A stretch of DNA of 64,000 nt from Candidatus Ligilactobacillus avistercoris. Lineage in GTDB: Bacteria > Bacillota > Bacilli > Lactobacillales > Lactobacillaceae. Within the stretch, counting starts at the first letter, position 1; every line of letters begins with the position of its first letter. The notes under the pieces were generated by a model that saw only the letters and a program-made list of their open reading frames with translations, made no database searches and was not told the DNA's origin. The stretch spans positions 1 through 64,000 of the forward strand of contig DWXB01000009.1 of the NCBI GenBank assembly GCA_019119415.1, in the 5' to 3' direction. The position numbers were made by a program, and so were the translations under genes. Shown here in pieces: positions 1-7,506 of the stretch.

Positions 1-233
1 CTTCTTTCAGCTTCATGATTAAGCAAAACGCGATCGATTGCTTCCAGTTTTTCTTCTTTAGTCCATTTATGCCGTGGCCGATCTAACCAAGCAATGCCAT
101 AACGATCTAATATTTTAATCAGATAGTAAAAATCTCCCTCTGAAATTGGGTAATATTCTTTGATCTTCGCGTATCCATAATTTTGTTGATAGAGCTGATA
201 AATATTGATCTTATCTTGCTTTGAAAAGCGCAT
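1..233 (-). CDS. IS3-family transposase OrfA, N-terminal part (runs off the left edge)
   Basis: The reverse strand from an ATG at 233 reads MRFSKQDKINIYQLYQQ and continues open to the window edge (77 codons visible). Basic N-terminus, a helix-turn-helix-like stretch and the later WLDRPRHKWT segment are typical of the DNA-binding first ORF of IS3-type elements in lactobacilli. In this family OrfA binds the IS ends and is joined to OrfB by frameshifting; OrfB would lie outside the window. Codons are AT-richer than those of the neighbouring ABC operon, in keeping with a mobile element. The start ATG lies six bases from a 16-bp hairpin that forms the IS end. Whether the element is intact cannot be seen. 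Confidence 0.75.
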   Translation of the reverse strand, partial: MRFSKQDKINIYQLYQQNYGYAKIKEYYPISEGDFYYLIKILDRYGIAWLDRPRHKWTKEEKLEAIDRVLLNHEAER

Positions 234-238
234 AAAAA

Positions 239-281
239 CACCCCAAATCTTGGATTTACTTTGTCCAAGATTTGGGGTGCA
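239..281 (-). repeat. IS end with 16-bp hairpin in front of the transposase start
   Basis: CACCCCAAATCTTGGA (239-254) is repeated as a perfect reverse complement at 264-279 with a 9-nt loop. On the minus strand the segment begins TGCACCCC, the TG start typical of IS3-family ends, so 281 is the probable outer end of the element. The hairpin ends six bases before the transposase ATG, where a ribosome binding site would normally sit. No target-site duplication can be assessed because the other end is outside the window. Confidence 0.6.
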
Positions 282-333
282 TATCAAAGGTTGTGACTTC
301 CACCACGTTTTTTGCGTTTTACCGGAGATTAGG

Positions 334-1017
334 TTATTGGGGCGTTTCTTCTTTGGTCAACCGCCCGTCTTCCAGGTGATAAATTTCGTCGGCAAAGTCG
401 CGGAGCCGCAGGTCGTGGGTAACCACAATAACGGCCTTATGGTATTCGCGGGCGAGGGTGGCGAGCAGCTGCCCCACCTTAACCACCCGCGGACTGTCCA
501 GGGCAGCGGTGGGTTCGTCGGCAAGCACGATTGCCGGGTCGGGATACAGGGCGCGGGCGATGGCAACGCGTTGCTGCTGGCCACCGGAGAGTTCCGCCGG
601 GTACTTGTGCTGTAGTTCAGCAATCCCTAAATCCGCCAGGAGCTGGGTAAGCTGGGCGGAATTAAGGTTGCCGGTGCGTTTAACGCGGTCCACCAGGGCA
701 AACTGTTCGGCCACTGTGAGATAAGGAACCAGGTTGTATGCCTGAAGGATAAACCCAATCTGGGTGAGCCGGAGCTGATCGCGTTGCTTTTTAGTCATCG
801 TCGTCAGGGCCTTACCGGCCACGGTGACGGTTCCGCTTGTGGGCGTTTGTAAGCCCCCCGCAATGGTGAGAAGTGTGCTTTTTCCCGAACCGGACGGGCC
901 AAGGATGAGGACCATTTTCCCCGCCGAGGCCGTGAAGTTAATCCCGGAGAGAACGTGGACACGGGCGGCGTCATGGCCGAAAAACTTATTAACGTTTGTA
1001 AGTTGAATTGCTGGCAT
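334..1017 (-). CDS. hrtA: ABC transporter ATP-binding protein, HrtA-like (heme efflux)
   Basis: This is a 227-residue ABC ATPase. Walker A is GPSGSGKST near residue 40, followed by the signature LSGGQQQR, Walker B IVLADEP and the switch histidine in VVTHD. It belongs to the LolD/MacB type that partners FtsX-like permeases, and it energises the membrane protein encoded just upstream. The ATG at 1017 is chosen because GGAGGTTAATTCC precedes it; an in-frame ATG at 1032 would place this binding site inside the gene. The permease stop codon lies within the ribosome binding region, so the two genes are translationally coupled. Order and operators of the three-gene set match the heme-exporting hrtRBA operon of Lactococcus; the substrate itself is inferred. 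Confidence 0.75.
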   Translation of the reverse strand: MPAIQLTNVNKFFGHDAARVHVLSGINFTASAGKMVLILGPSGSGKSTLLTIAGGLQTPTSGTVTVAGKALTTMTKKQRDQLRLTQIGFILQAYNLVPYLTVAEQFALVDRVKRTGNLNSAQLTQLLADLGIAELQHKYPAELSGGQQQRVAIARALYPDPAIVLADEPTAALDSPRVVKVGQLLATLAREYHKAVIVVTHDLRLRDFADEIYHLEDGRLTKEETPQ

Positions 1018-1021
1018 GGAA

Positions 1022-2083
1022 TTAACCTCCAATCACTGTTACGGGATCAACTTTGAGGATGGTGCGAACCGGAATTAGGGCTCCAAGGAGGGCCATTCCG
1101 ATCAGCGCAACGCTCACGCCGCTAAGCAGGGGCAGGTTGACGGCTAACGGGACGGCGGCGGGAACGACCAGGAACGTGCCGGCCGTTAGTGCGGCGCCGA
1201 GGATGAGTCCGATGATCGTTAGGAGCACCGCCTGGATGAGGACGGCGCTGACCAAAACCCGGGCGGGGATTCCCTGGGCCCGCAGGACGGCATACTGGGG
1301 AAGTTTTTGCATGGTGATGATGTACAGGAAAACCGCAATCACGATCAGGGAAATCACCATTAAAAAGCCAATCATAAACTCAAAGGTCATGTTTTGGGCG
1401 GTGTATCCGGGGAGTTGCTGGATGAACTTAGCAACCGGCACCGTTGTGAGATTCCCCACTGAACCGTTAAGGGTTGCCCGCTTTGACACCACGGCGCTCG
1501 CCTTGAACCCGGCAGGAATGTTTTTCAGCTGTGGCCAGCTTGCTAACCGGCCGTAGATAACCGGGGCAATACTAAGCTTGGCGTTTTTGGTAAATCCAAC
1601 GACGGTGAAACGGTGGGCGACCGTATTTAACCGAACGTGGTCGCCAAGCTTGTAGCCCGCATTTTTTAATGATGTATCCAGAATGATTTCGTGGTCTGTT
1701 TTGGGCATGTGGCCTGCCACCAGTTGGAGGTGCTGGGCGATGTACTGGTGGGGCTCCAGGCCAATGAACTGGGTGGACTGCTTGGCTCGGTGGGTACCCT
1801 TTAAGACTACCGGGGCCTGCCCCACGTACGCTTCGTTGGCGCCGAGGCGAAGCTTAGCGGCGTCCTGGGTGGTGATTAATGACTGGGCGAGGTTGGTATT
1901 GGCATCCTTATTAAGGACGATTTGGCGGGTGTGCCACGAATTAATTGCGGCCGTGTTTTGGCTGGCAAGTCCCTGGGCCAGGCTGGTTAAGATGAAAATC
2001 AAGAAACTTACCAGCGTCACCAGGGCAATGATGAGCCCGTACCGGAGCTTTTCGTGGGCGATTTCTTTAAGTGCAAGAAACAT
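1022..2083 (-). CDS. hrtB: FtsX-like ABC permease, HrtB-like
   Basis: This 353-residue membrane protein begins MFLALKEIAHEKLRYG, the typical start of DevC/HrtB permeases. One membrane segment lies at about residues 16-37, a long extracellular domain follows, and three segments make up the C-terminal third (one rich in VISLIVIAVFLYII). This is the FtsX/MacB topology. The ATG at 2083 has AGGAGGATTAACA before it; the reading frame stays open further upstream, but that part overlaps the regulator gene and is not coding. With the HrtA-like ATPase it would form an efflux pump in the cytoplasmic membrane. Heme is the likely substrate from operon order and operator sequence; a peptide or other amphiphile is possible. 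Confidence 0.75.
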   Translation of the reverse strand: MFLALKEIAHEKLRYGLIIALVTLVSFLIFILTSLAQGLASQNTAAINSWHTRQIVLNKDANTNLAQSLITTQDAAKLRLGANEAYVGQAPVVLKGTHRAKQSTQFIGLEPHQYIAQHLQLVAGHMPKTDHEIILDTSLKNAGYKLGDHVRLNTVAHRFTVVGFTKNAKLSIAPVIYGRLASWPQLKNIPAGFKASAVVSKRATLNGSVGNLTTVPVAKFIQQLPGYTAQNMTFEFMIGFLMVISLIVIAVFLYIITMQKLPQYAVLRAQGIPARVLVSAVLIQAVLLTIIGLILGAALTAGTFLVVPAAVPLAVNLPLLSGVSVALIGMALLGALIPVRTILKVDPVTVIGG

Positions 2084-2085
2084 TG

Positions 2086-2577
2086 TTAATCCTCCTTCAG
2101 GTGCTTGATTGCGGTGGCGTAACGGTGGATTAGCGCTTTTTGGGCGGCGGGGGTAATCAGGATTGCCCGCACTGTTTCGTGGGCAAGGACGGTGGCCGCC
2201 CATGCGACTGGCGTCAGGTCCGTTAAGGCGGGGTGGACGGCGATAATCCCTTCATCGACCGTGAAGTACAACCGTAAAAACGCAGCGTACGGGGAGTGCA
2301 GGATGGCCGTTACGAACTGGTCGAGATCATCCGGAGCGGTCACCGCGTGCTTAACGGGGGCGTGGACGGCAGTCATGGCAGCCTGAAACACGCTTTGGTA
2401 GGCGTCCTTGAGGTCGGTAAAGTACTTATAAAACGCACCGCGTGAAATCTGGGCGTCCTTGATGATCCGGGCGACCTGCGCTTCGGCAAGACTGTAGTGG
2501 GAAAATTCGGTCCGCGCCGCTGCGAGGATTCGTTCCCGTTTAGCGGCGGGTAAATGGTCAAACGTTGGTGTTGCCAT
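2086..2577 (-). CDS. hrtR: TetR-family regulator, HrtR-like heme sensor
   Basis: This 163-residue protein has a TetR-type helix-turn-helix in its first 50 residues (AQVARIIKDAQISRGAFYKY) and a helical ligand-binding C-terminal half. The ATG at 2577 follows AGGAGCCGGTTT. The stop codon abuts the ribosome site of the permease. Lactococcal HrtR is known to bind heme through His72 and His149 and then release its operator; this protein has a histidine at residue 72 and others at 133 and 151, which is suggestive but unaligned. Two palindromes flanking its own promoter fit an autorepressed hrtR-hrtB-hrtA operon. Assignment as a generic TetR regulator is firm; heme sensing is inferred. Confidence 0.75.
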   Translation of the reverse strand: MATPTFDHLPAAKRERILAAARTEFSHYSLAEAQVARIIKDAQISRGAFYKYFTDLKDAYQSVFQAAMTAVHAPVKHAVTAPDDLDQFVTAILHSPYAAFLRLYFTVDEGIIAVHPALTDLTPVAWAATVLAHETVRAILITPAAQKALIHRYATAIKHLKED

Positions 2578-2593
2578 AAACCGGCTCCTTTCT

Positions 2594-2653
2594 GGTGACA
2601 TCGCGTCACCGATTGATATTCACAGCCTACCACGGCGGGTGACACTGTGTCAA
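2594..2653 (-). promoter_or_regulatory. hrtRBA-type promoter with two TetR operators
   Basis: On the minus strand TTGACA (2653-2648) is followed after 18 bp by TAGGCT (2629-2624). A 13-bp palindrome TGACACTGTGTCA (2640-2652) overlaps the -35 box. A second palindrome, GGTGACATCGCGTCACC (2594-2610), lies just past the expected start of transcription. Both have TGAC and GTCA separated by 5 bp. The first is nearly the lactococcal HrtR target as I remember it (TGACAC-A-GTGTCA). Confidence 0.7.
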
Positions 2654-2655
2654 CA

Positions 2656-2684
2656 TTAACGGATTTGGCGGGGAATGGTAGAAT
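2656..2684 (+). promoter_or_regulatory. promoter of the CopY-like gene
   Basis: TTAACG (2656-2661) and TAGAAT (2679-2684) are separated by 17 bp. The -35 box begins four bases from the HrtR-like operator of the divergent operon, so the two promoters share a control region. No cop box (TACANNTGTA) is visible. Confidence 0.5.
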
Positions 2685-2718
2685 AACGGTAACTATCGGA
2701 GTGCTAGGAGGGAAGAAA

Positions 2719-3153
2719 ATGACGCAGCGTGAAATCAGTAATGCGGAGTGGGAAGTCATGCGCTTGTTGTGGTCGCTTGGCGAAGCTTCCAGTAAGCAGT
2801 TAGCGGATTTACTGGTCAAGAAACAGGGCTGGAAGGCTGCCACCGTTAAAACGCTGCTGGGGCGGTTGGTAAATAAGGAATACGTTACGGCTAAAAAGAG
2901 TGGCCGGCGGTACTTGTACCGGGCAGCGGTAGGAGAACAGGCGACAATTGATGCTCAATTAAAGATGAGTTTCGATAAAATTTGTCAACGTCATGTTGGC
3001 CGGGCGTTGGCCCACGTGGTGCAGGAGGTTCCCCTCACAACGACGGATATTGATCGGCTCGTCGCCCTCCTAAAGGCTAAACGAACAACTGCGCCGGTGA
3101 CATTATCATGTGATTGTCTGTTTCCACCCCAGGAATGTCAGCGCGAGAAATAA
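2719..3153 (+). CDS. copY: CopY/BlaI-family transcriptional repressor
   Basis: This 144-residue protein starts MTQREISNAEWEVMRLLWSL, the winged helix-turn-helix of the BlaI/MecI/CopY family. Its C-terminus carries CDC and a further Cys in the segment CDCLFPPQECQ. Classical CopY binds Cu(I) or Zn(II) through CxC-x4/5-CxC; here the second CxC is reduced to a single Cys, so metal binding may be altered. The ATG at 2719 follows AGGAGGG; the frame is open further upstream across the divergent promoter, which is not coding. CopY normally represses a copper ATPase gene, but none lies nearby, so this is an orphan regulator acting elsewhere or a penicillinase-repressor-type protein. Confidence 0.7.
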   Translation: MTQREISNAEWEVMRLLWSLGEASSKQLADLLVKKQGWKAATVKTLLGRLVNKEYVTAKKSGRRYLYRAAVGEQATIDAQLKMSFDKICQRHVGRALAHVVQEVPLTTTDIDRLVALLKAKRTTAPVTLSCDCLFPPQECQREK

Positions 3154-3170
3154 AAATTTGTAAAATAGTT

Positions 3171-3199
3171 TTGTAGTTAGAACTAAAATGTAATATACT
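3171..3199 (+). promoter_or_regulatory. MarR-gene promoter with embedded palindrome
   Basis: TTGTAG (3171-3176) and TATACT (3194-3199) are separated by 17 bp. The palindrome TAGTTAGAACTA (3174-3185) covers the -35 box and the spacer, which is where an autorepressing MarR protein would bind. Confidence 0.6.
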
Positions 3200-3235
3200 G
3201 AGAAATAGTTAAGAGGTTATTGGAGGTTATTGATA

Positions 3236-3715
3236 ATGGCAGCATTTGAAAAGTTAATGTTGGACTTAAGTCAGCAATTACATTTACACCAGGTAATCAG
3301 TGGCAACGATGATAGTGAAATGGAGCGTCTTGGAGCGTTCGATATTTGTTACCTTGAGGCCATTAACCAACTGGGAAAGCCAACGATTGGGACGGTTTCT
3401 CACCTGTTGAACCAGTCGACCCCGAACACCAACTACCACGTTAAGAAGTTGATTAGCCTGGGGTTAATCGACCGGGTAATGGACAAGAAGGACCGGCGGG
3501 TTGCCCACCTGTTTGTTACGGACAAGTACCGCTCAATGATGCGGGCTGGGGGCGATGATTTCTGGAAGAATCTTCAAGAAGATCTGGGAGAAAAGGTTTC
3601 GTCCGATGACATCGCTACTTTCCAGCGGGTGTTGAAGGAGACGGTCGCACTTTTGCGGAAGTCTGGTCTCGATAAGAAGGTTGAAGAGAATAAGAACAAG
3701 AAGCGGAAGGAGTAA
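3236..3715 (+). CDS. MarR-family transcriptional regulator
   Basis: A 159-residue winged-helix regulator. The segment GTVSHLLNQSTPNTNYHVKK is the recognition region and VMDKKDRRVAHLFVT contains the wing with the family's DxRxxxL-like pattern. The tail is very rich in Lys and Glu. The ATG at 3236 is preferred over a TTG six bases earlier because GGAGG at 3222 is then nine bases away. MarR proteins bind palindromes as dimers and usually respond to small phenolic ligands or oxidation. It stands alone between a CopY-like gene and fumC, followed by its own terminator; the target genes are unknown. The palindrome in its promoter suggests autoregulation. Confidence 0.8.
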   Translation: MAAFEKLMLDLSQQLHLHQVISGNDDSEMERLGAFDICYLEAINQLGKPTIGTVSHLLNQSTPNTNYHVKKLISLGLIDRVMDKKDRRVAHLFVTDKYRSMMRAGGDDFWKNLQEDLGEKVSSDDIATFQRVLKETVALLRKSGLDKKVEENKNKKRKE

Positions 3716-3736
3716 TGCGTCTTCCGGTTTGTTAGG

Positions 3737-3769
3737 CGGCGGCCCGAAATCATCCGGGCCGCCGTTTTT
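3737..3769 (+). terminator. intrinsic terminator after the MarR gene
   Basis: A 10-bp perfect GC-rich stem (3737-3746 with 3755-3764) with an 8-nt loop is followed by TTTTT. Confidence 0.9.
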
Positions 3770-3893
3770 CTAGGAACTAAATTCAAAATAATAAATGTAT
3801 ATTTTCACAATCTAGGAATTGTAGAATGTAAATTCCGTCCTCTTTTTAAAAGAACGCTGCGCTAAAAATGGCGGTATTAAGCTAATGTAAGGG

Positions 3894-3922
3894 TTGACAC
3901 AAATCTGGCAATTCTGTATTAT
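3894..3922 (+). promoter_or_regulatory. fumC promoter
   Basis: Consensus TTGACA (3894-3899) and TATTAT (3917-3922) are separated by 17 bp, about 50 bp before the fumC start. This is one of the strongest promoters in the window. Confidence 0.85.
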
Positions 3923-3971
3923 TTTTGATGTAGGATAGGTAACAATTAACTCACTTTAAGGAGGAAGTACA

Positions 3972-5360
3972 ATGACTGAATACCGAATTGAAGAGGACAC
4001 ACTAGGTCCAGTTAAGATTCCCGCCGAAGCACTGTGGGGGCCACAGACCGAGCGGAGCCGGAACAATTTCCCAACGGGCGAGTTGATGCCAATTGTCATT
4101 ATTCGGGCAATGTTAAACATCAAGAAGGCCGCCGCTGAGTCCAACCTGGAACTAAAGAACATCGACCAGGCAAAGGGTGAGCTCATTATTCGGGCAGTCG
4201 ACAGTCTGCTTGCCCTTAGTGATGATGAGTTACGGGCAGATTTCCCGCTGCACGTTTACCAGACAGGTTCGGGAACGCAAACAAACATGAACGTGAACGA
4301 AGTGGTGGCAAACAAGGCGATGCAGCTGGATCCGTCCATCGAGATTCTGCCAAACGACGACGTTAACCGGGGGCAGAGTTCTAACGATACCTTCCCGACG
4401 GCGATGAACGTGGCCGCGGTTGAGGCGGTTGCTCAGCTGGAAGAGGCTGCGCAACACCTGATTGACGAGCTGACCAAGAAGCAGAAGCAGTACTGGAAGA
4501 CCGTTAAGATTGGCCGGACCCACTTACAGGACGCGACACCGCTGACGTTTGGACAGGAAGTGAGTGGCTGGGTCAGCATGGTTCAGCACGACCTGGATTA
4601 CTTAAAGGAACTAGACGATACGTTGCTTGAACTGGCAATCGGGGGAACGGCCGTTGGGACCGGGTTAAACGCCGTACCAGGCTTTGCCGACATGATTGCC
4701 GCTAAGTTTAAGGAATACTACGGGTTTGACTTTACCGCGAAGAGCAACAAGTTTTACGGGTTAGCCGCTCATTCTGGAATTAACGTGGTTCACGGGGCCA
4801 TTAAGTCCCTAGCTGCCGACCTGATGAAGATTGCAAACGACGTGCGGTTCCTAGCATCTGGTCCGCGGGCAGCATACAACGAATTAAACATTCCGGCGAA
4901 CGAACCAGGTTCTTCCATCATGCCTGGGAAGGTTAACCCGACGCAGGCGGAAGCCATTACGATGGCGGCCACCCGTGTAATGGGGAACGACGTAACGATT
5001 GACGTGGCTTGCTCCCAGGGGAACTTTGAAATGAACGTTTACAAGCCGGTGATGATTGCGGCCTTCCTGGAATCAGCTGACCTGTTACGGGGAACGATGA
5101 TGGGCTTTGCTGACAAGATGATTGCCGGAATGACGGTTAACGAGGAACGGATGAAGGAACTCGTTGATAATTCCCTGATGACCGTAACGGCCCTGTCACC
5201 GCACATCGGCTACCACGATAGCGCAAAGATTGCCCAGCAGGCCGACAAGGAAGGGACGACCCTGCGGGAAGCAGCCCTGAAGTCCGGGAAGCTGACGGCC
5301 GAACAGTTTGACGAGTGGGTTGATCCGCTGAAGATGACAAACATTGATCAGGATAATTAA
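3972..5360 (+). CDS. fumC: class II fumarate hydratase
   Basis: This 462-residue protein interconverts malate and fumarate in the cytoplasm. The family signature GSSIMPGKVNP lies near residue 320, and GSGTQTNMNVNEV and GRTHLQDATP are the other two conserved regions of the fumarase/aspartase superfamily; the HLQDATP segment favours fumarase over aspartase. The length matches the family. The ATG follows AAGGAGGAAGTACA. The gene forms an operon with the fumarate reductase flavoprotein 15 bp downstream. With PEP carboxykinase encoded elsewhere in the window, this suggests a reductive malate-fumarate-succinate branch that disposes of electrons, as known in heterofermentative lactobacilli. Confidence 0.95.
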   Translation: MTEYRIEEDTLGPVKIPAEALWGPQTERSRNNFPTGELMPIVIIRAMLNIKKAAAESNLELKNIDQAKGELIIRAVDSLLALSDDELRADFPLHVYQTGSGTQTNMNVNEVVANKAMQLDPSIEILPNDDVNRGQSSNDTFPTAMNVAAVEAVAQLEEAAQHLIDELTKKQKQYWKTVKIGRTHLQDATPLTFGQEVSGWVSMVQHDLDYLKELDDTLLELAIGGTAVGTGLNAVPGFADMIAAKFKEYYGFDFTAKSNKFYGLAAHSGINVVHGAIKSLAADLMKIANDVRFLASGPRAAYNELNIPANEPGSSIMPGKVNPTQAEAITMAATRVMGNDVTIDVACSQGNFEMNVYKPVMIAAFLESADLLRGTMMGFADKMIAGMTVNEERMKELVDNSLMTVTALSPHIGYHDSAKIAQQADKEGTTLREAALKSGKLTAEQFDEWVDPLKMTNIDQDN

Positions 5361-5374
5361 CGGAGGTAAGTGAA

Positions 5375-6775
5375 ATGGCGAAGTTTTGGTACCAACCATG
5401 GGGTGCAAACATGCTGAAAGACCAGTACGACGTGGTAATTGTCGGGTCCGGGGCAACTGGGCTGGTGGCCGCAATTCAGGCTAAGGAACTCGGGTTGAAG
5501 CCGGCGGTCTTTGAAAAGATGGAGAAGTTAGGGGGGAACTCCAACCGGGCTTCTTCGGGAATGAACGCGGCGGAAACGAACGTGCAGTTACGCCACGGCA
5601 TCGTCGACAGTATCGACGACTTCTACAACGAAACGTACCAGGGCGGCGGTAAGCTCAACGACCAGGACCTGTTACACTACTTCACATCACACGCCGCCCT
5701 TGCGGTTGACTGGCTCTTTGACCACGGAATTAAGCTCGAAGACGTCACGATTACCGGGGGGATGAGCCGGAAGCGGGCGCACCGGCCGGCCAGCACGGCG
5801 CCAATCGGAGCATTCCTCATCAAGCACCTCCTGCAGGTGGTTCAGGAAGACAACGTGCCGGTCTTTAACAACACGAAGGTTACGCAACTGTTGCACGACG
5901 ATGCTAATCAGGTTACCGGGGTAAAGCTCACCGACGAAAACGGGCAGGAACGGACTATCAAATCCCGGGCAGTACTCCTCGCTACTGGTGGTTTCGGGGC
6001 GGCGAAGGACCTCATTAAGAAGTACCGGCCGGACCTGGTTAACTACAAGACAACCAACCAGGAAGGGGCTACCGGAGACGGTTTGAAACTGGCAGAAGAG
6101 GTTGACGGTCAGCTCGTTGACATGAACTTCATTCAGATTCACCCGACCGTTCAGCAGGATAACCCGCACGTATACCTGATTGGGGAAGCCGTTCGGGGCG
6201 AAGGGGCCATCCTGGTTAACGGCCAGGGAGAACGGTTTATTAACGAACTGGAAACGCGGAAGGTGGTTTCCGCGGCGATTACGGCCCTGCCGGAAAAGAG
6301 CGCCTACCTGATCTTCAACCAGGACGTGCGGGACCACGCGAAGGCCATCGACTTCTATGACAGCGTGGGGTTAGTTGAACACGGGGAAACCCTTGAAGCC
6401 CTGGCCAAGAAGATTGGTGTTCCGGCTGATAAGCTGACGGCCACGGTTGACCGGTGGAACACGGTGGTGGCCGACCAGCACGACGCGGACTTTGGCCGGA
6501 CAACCGGGTTGAACCACCAGTTCACGGCCGGCCCGTTCTTCGCCATCCATATTGCCCCGGCCATCCATTACTCCATGGGAGGCCTGCACATCGATCCGCA
6601 AACCCGCGTGTACGACACGAATGGGCGGATTATTCCGGGACTATACGCCGCTGGGGAAGTAGCCGGTGGATTGCACGGGAACAACCGGATTGGGGGGAAC
6701 TCCATTGCCGACACCGTAATCTTCGGCCAGCAGGCTGGTAAGCAGATTACCCGGTTTGTTCGGGAGCATCAATAG
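5375..6775 (+). CDS. frdA: fumarate reductase flavoprotein (single-subunit, soluble)
   Basis: This 466-residue FAD protein has the dinucleotide fold VVIVGSGATGLVAAIQA about 20 residues from its start. It also has the conserved SMGGLHIDPQTRV and GLYAAGEVAGGLHGNNR segments of the FrdA/SdhA and flavocytochrome c catalytic domain. No heme-binding CxxCH motif and no iron-sulfur subunit gene is present, so electrons probably come from a free flavin or NADH-linked donor. It would reduce fumarate to succinate. The ATG at 5375 follows GGAGGTAAGTGAA; an internal ATG at 5411 lies nearer the FAD fold but lacks such a site. A strong terminator closes the operon. Confidence 0.85.
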   Translation: MAKFWYQPWGANMLKDQYDVVIVGSGATGLVAAIQAKELGLKPAVFEKMEKLGGNSNRASSGMNAAETNVQLRHGIVDSIDDFYNETYQGGGKLNDQDLLHYFTSHAALAVDWLFDHGIKLEDVTITGGMSRKRAHRPASTAPIGAFLIKHLLQVVQEDNVPVFNNTKVTQLLHDDANQVTGVKLTDENGQERTIKSRAVLLATGGFGAAKDLIKKYRPDLVNYKTTNQEGATGDGLKLAEEVDGQLVDMNFIQIHPTVQQDNPHVYLIGEAVRGEGAILVNGQGERFINELETRKVVSAAITALPEKSAYLIFNQDVRDHAKAIDFYDSVGLVEHGETLEALAKKIGVPADKLTATVDRWNTVVADQHDADFGRTTGLNHQFTAGPFFAIHIAPAIHYSMGGLHIDPQTRVYDTNGRIIPGLYAAGEVAGGLHGNNRIGGNSIADTVIFGQQAGKQITRFVREHQ

Positions 6776-6814
6776 GCGCTTAGCGGAATTAACCAACAAA
6801 AACTAGTAGTCATT

Positions 6815-6867
6815 AACGGGGATGACCGCACGGGGTTTAAGGGACCCTAGCGGTGATCCCCGTTTTG
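6815..6867 (+). terminator. terminator after frdA
   Basis: A 15-nt arm at 6815-6829 pairs with 6850-6864 with one mismatch, and TTTT follows. The 20-nt loop itself contains GGGTTTAAGGGACCC, which may fold further. Confidence 0.8.
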
Positions 6868-6912
6868 GGGTATAAATGTAGTACAATAGGGGCCAATGAG
6901 GAGGGTGAATTG

Positions 6913-7506
6913 ATGAAGCTAAAGAAGCGGCTGCGCCGGATGGTTGTGTTGACACTGTTGGCGGCAATTATTGTCATTCAAAACGTTGTGCCTTTTTTGG
7001 GGTACATTCCAATTGGCCCTTTAAGTATTACGGTTATTCCCGTCACGGTGGCCGTGGCGGCAGTGATTCTTGGCCCCCGGGCTGGCGCGTTAATCGGGGG
7101 GATTTGGGGAGTAATTGACTGGATCCGGGCGTTTTGCTGGCCAACAAGTCCGTTGGCAGCCCTGGTAATGGTTAATCCGCTCGTTTCGGTGCTCCCGCGG
7201 ATCTTAGTTGGGGTGGTTGCAGGACTAGTATTTCGGCGGTTCCGTAACCAGCACCGCCAGCTTGGTGCGGCCATCGCGGCGGGCTGTGGTTCTTTGACGA
7301 ACACCGTGCTTGTGCTGGGGTTAATCTACCTGCTCTACCGGGGGCACGCGCATGCATTGTATGGGGTGACCGTTCATGCGTTGTTACCGTATCTATTAAC
7401 GGTGGTGGCAACCAACGGGATTCCTGAGATGGTTCTGGCAATGGTGGTCGTTCCCCCGATTACCTGGGCGTTGGCCCGGCGGGGATTTGAAAACGGGAGT
7501 GATTAA
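6913..7506 (+). CDS. ECF transporter S component (substrate-binding membrane protein)
   Basis: This 197-residue, very hydrophobic protein has about six membrane segments. Its N-terminal region NVVPFLGYIPIGPLSIT followed by ILGPRAGALIGG is characteristic of S components of energy-coupling factor vitamin transporters, closest in memory to the pantothenate type (PanT). S components bind the vitamin and dock on a shared EcfAAT module encoded elsewhere. The ATG at 6913 follows GAGGAGGGTGAATTG; the frame is open upstream through the terminator, which is not coding. It abuts the glucosaminidase gene (stop codon directly followed by ATG). The substrate is uncertain. Confidence 0.75.
   Translation: MKLKKRLRRMVVLTLLAAIIVIQNVVPFLGYIPIGPLSITVIPVTVAVAAVILGPRAGALIGGIWGVIDWIRAFCWPTSPLAALVMVNPLVSVLPRILVGVVAGLVFRRFRNQHRQLGAAIAAGCGSLTNTVLVLGLIYLLYRGHAHALYGVTVHALLPYLLTVVATNGIPEMVLAMVVVPPITWALARRGFENGSD

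Noticed and set aside
205-615. 136-codon plus-strand frame at the left end
   Set aside because: It crosses the IS end and runs antisense through the ABC ATPase gene; no family features.
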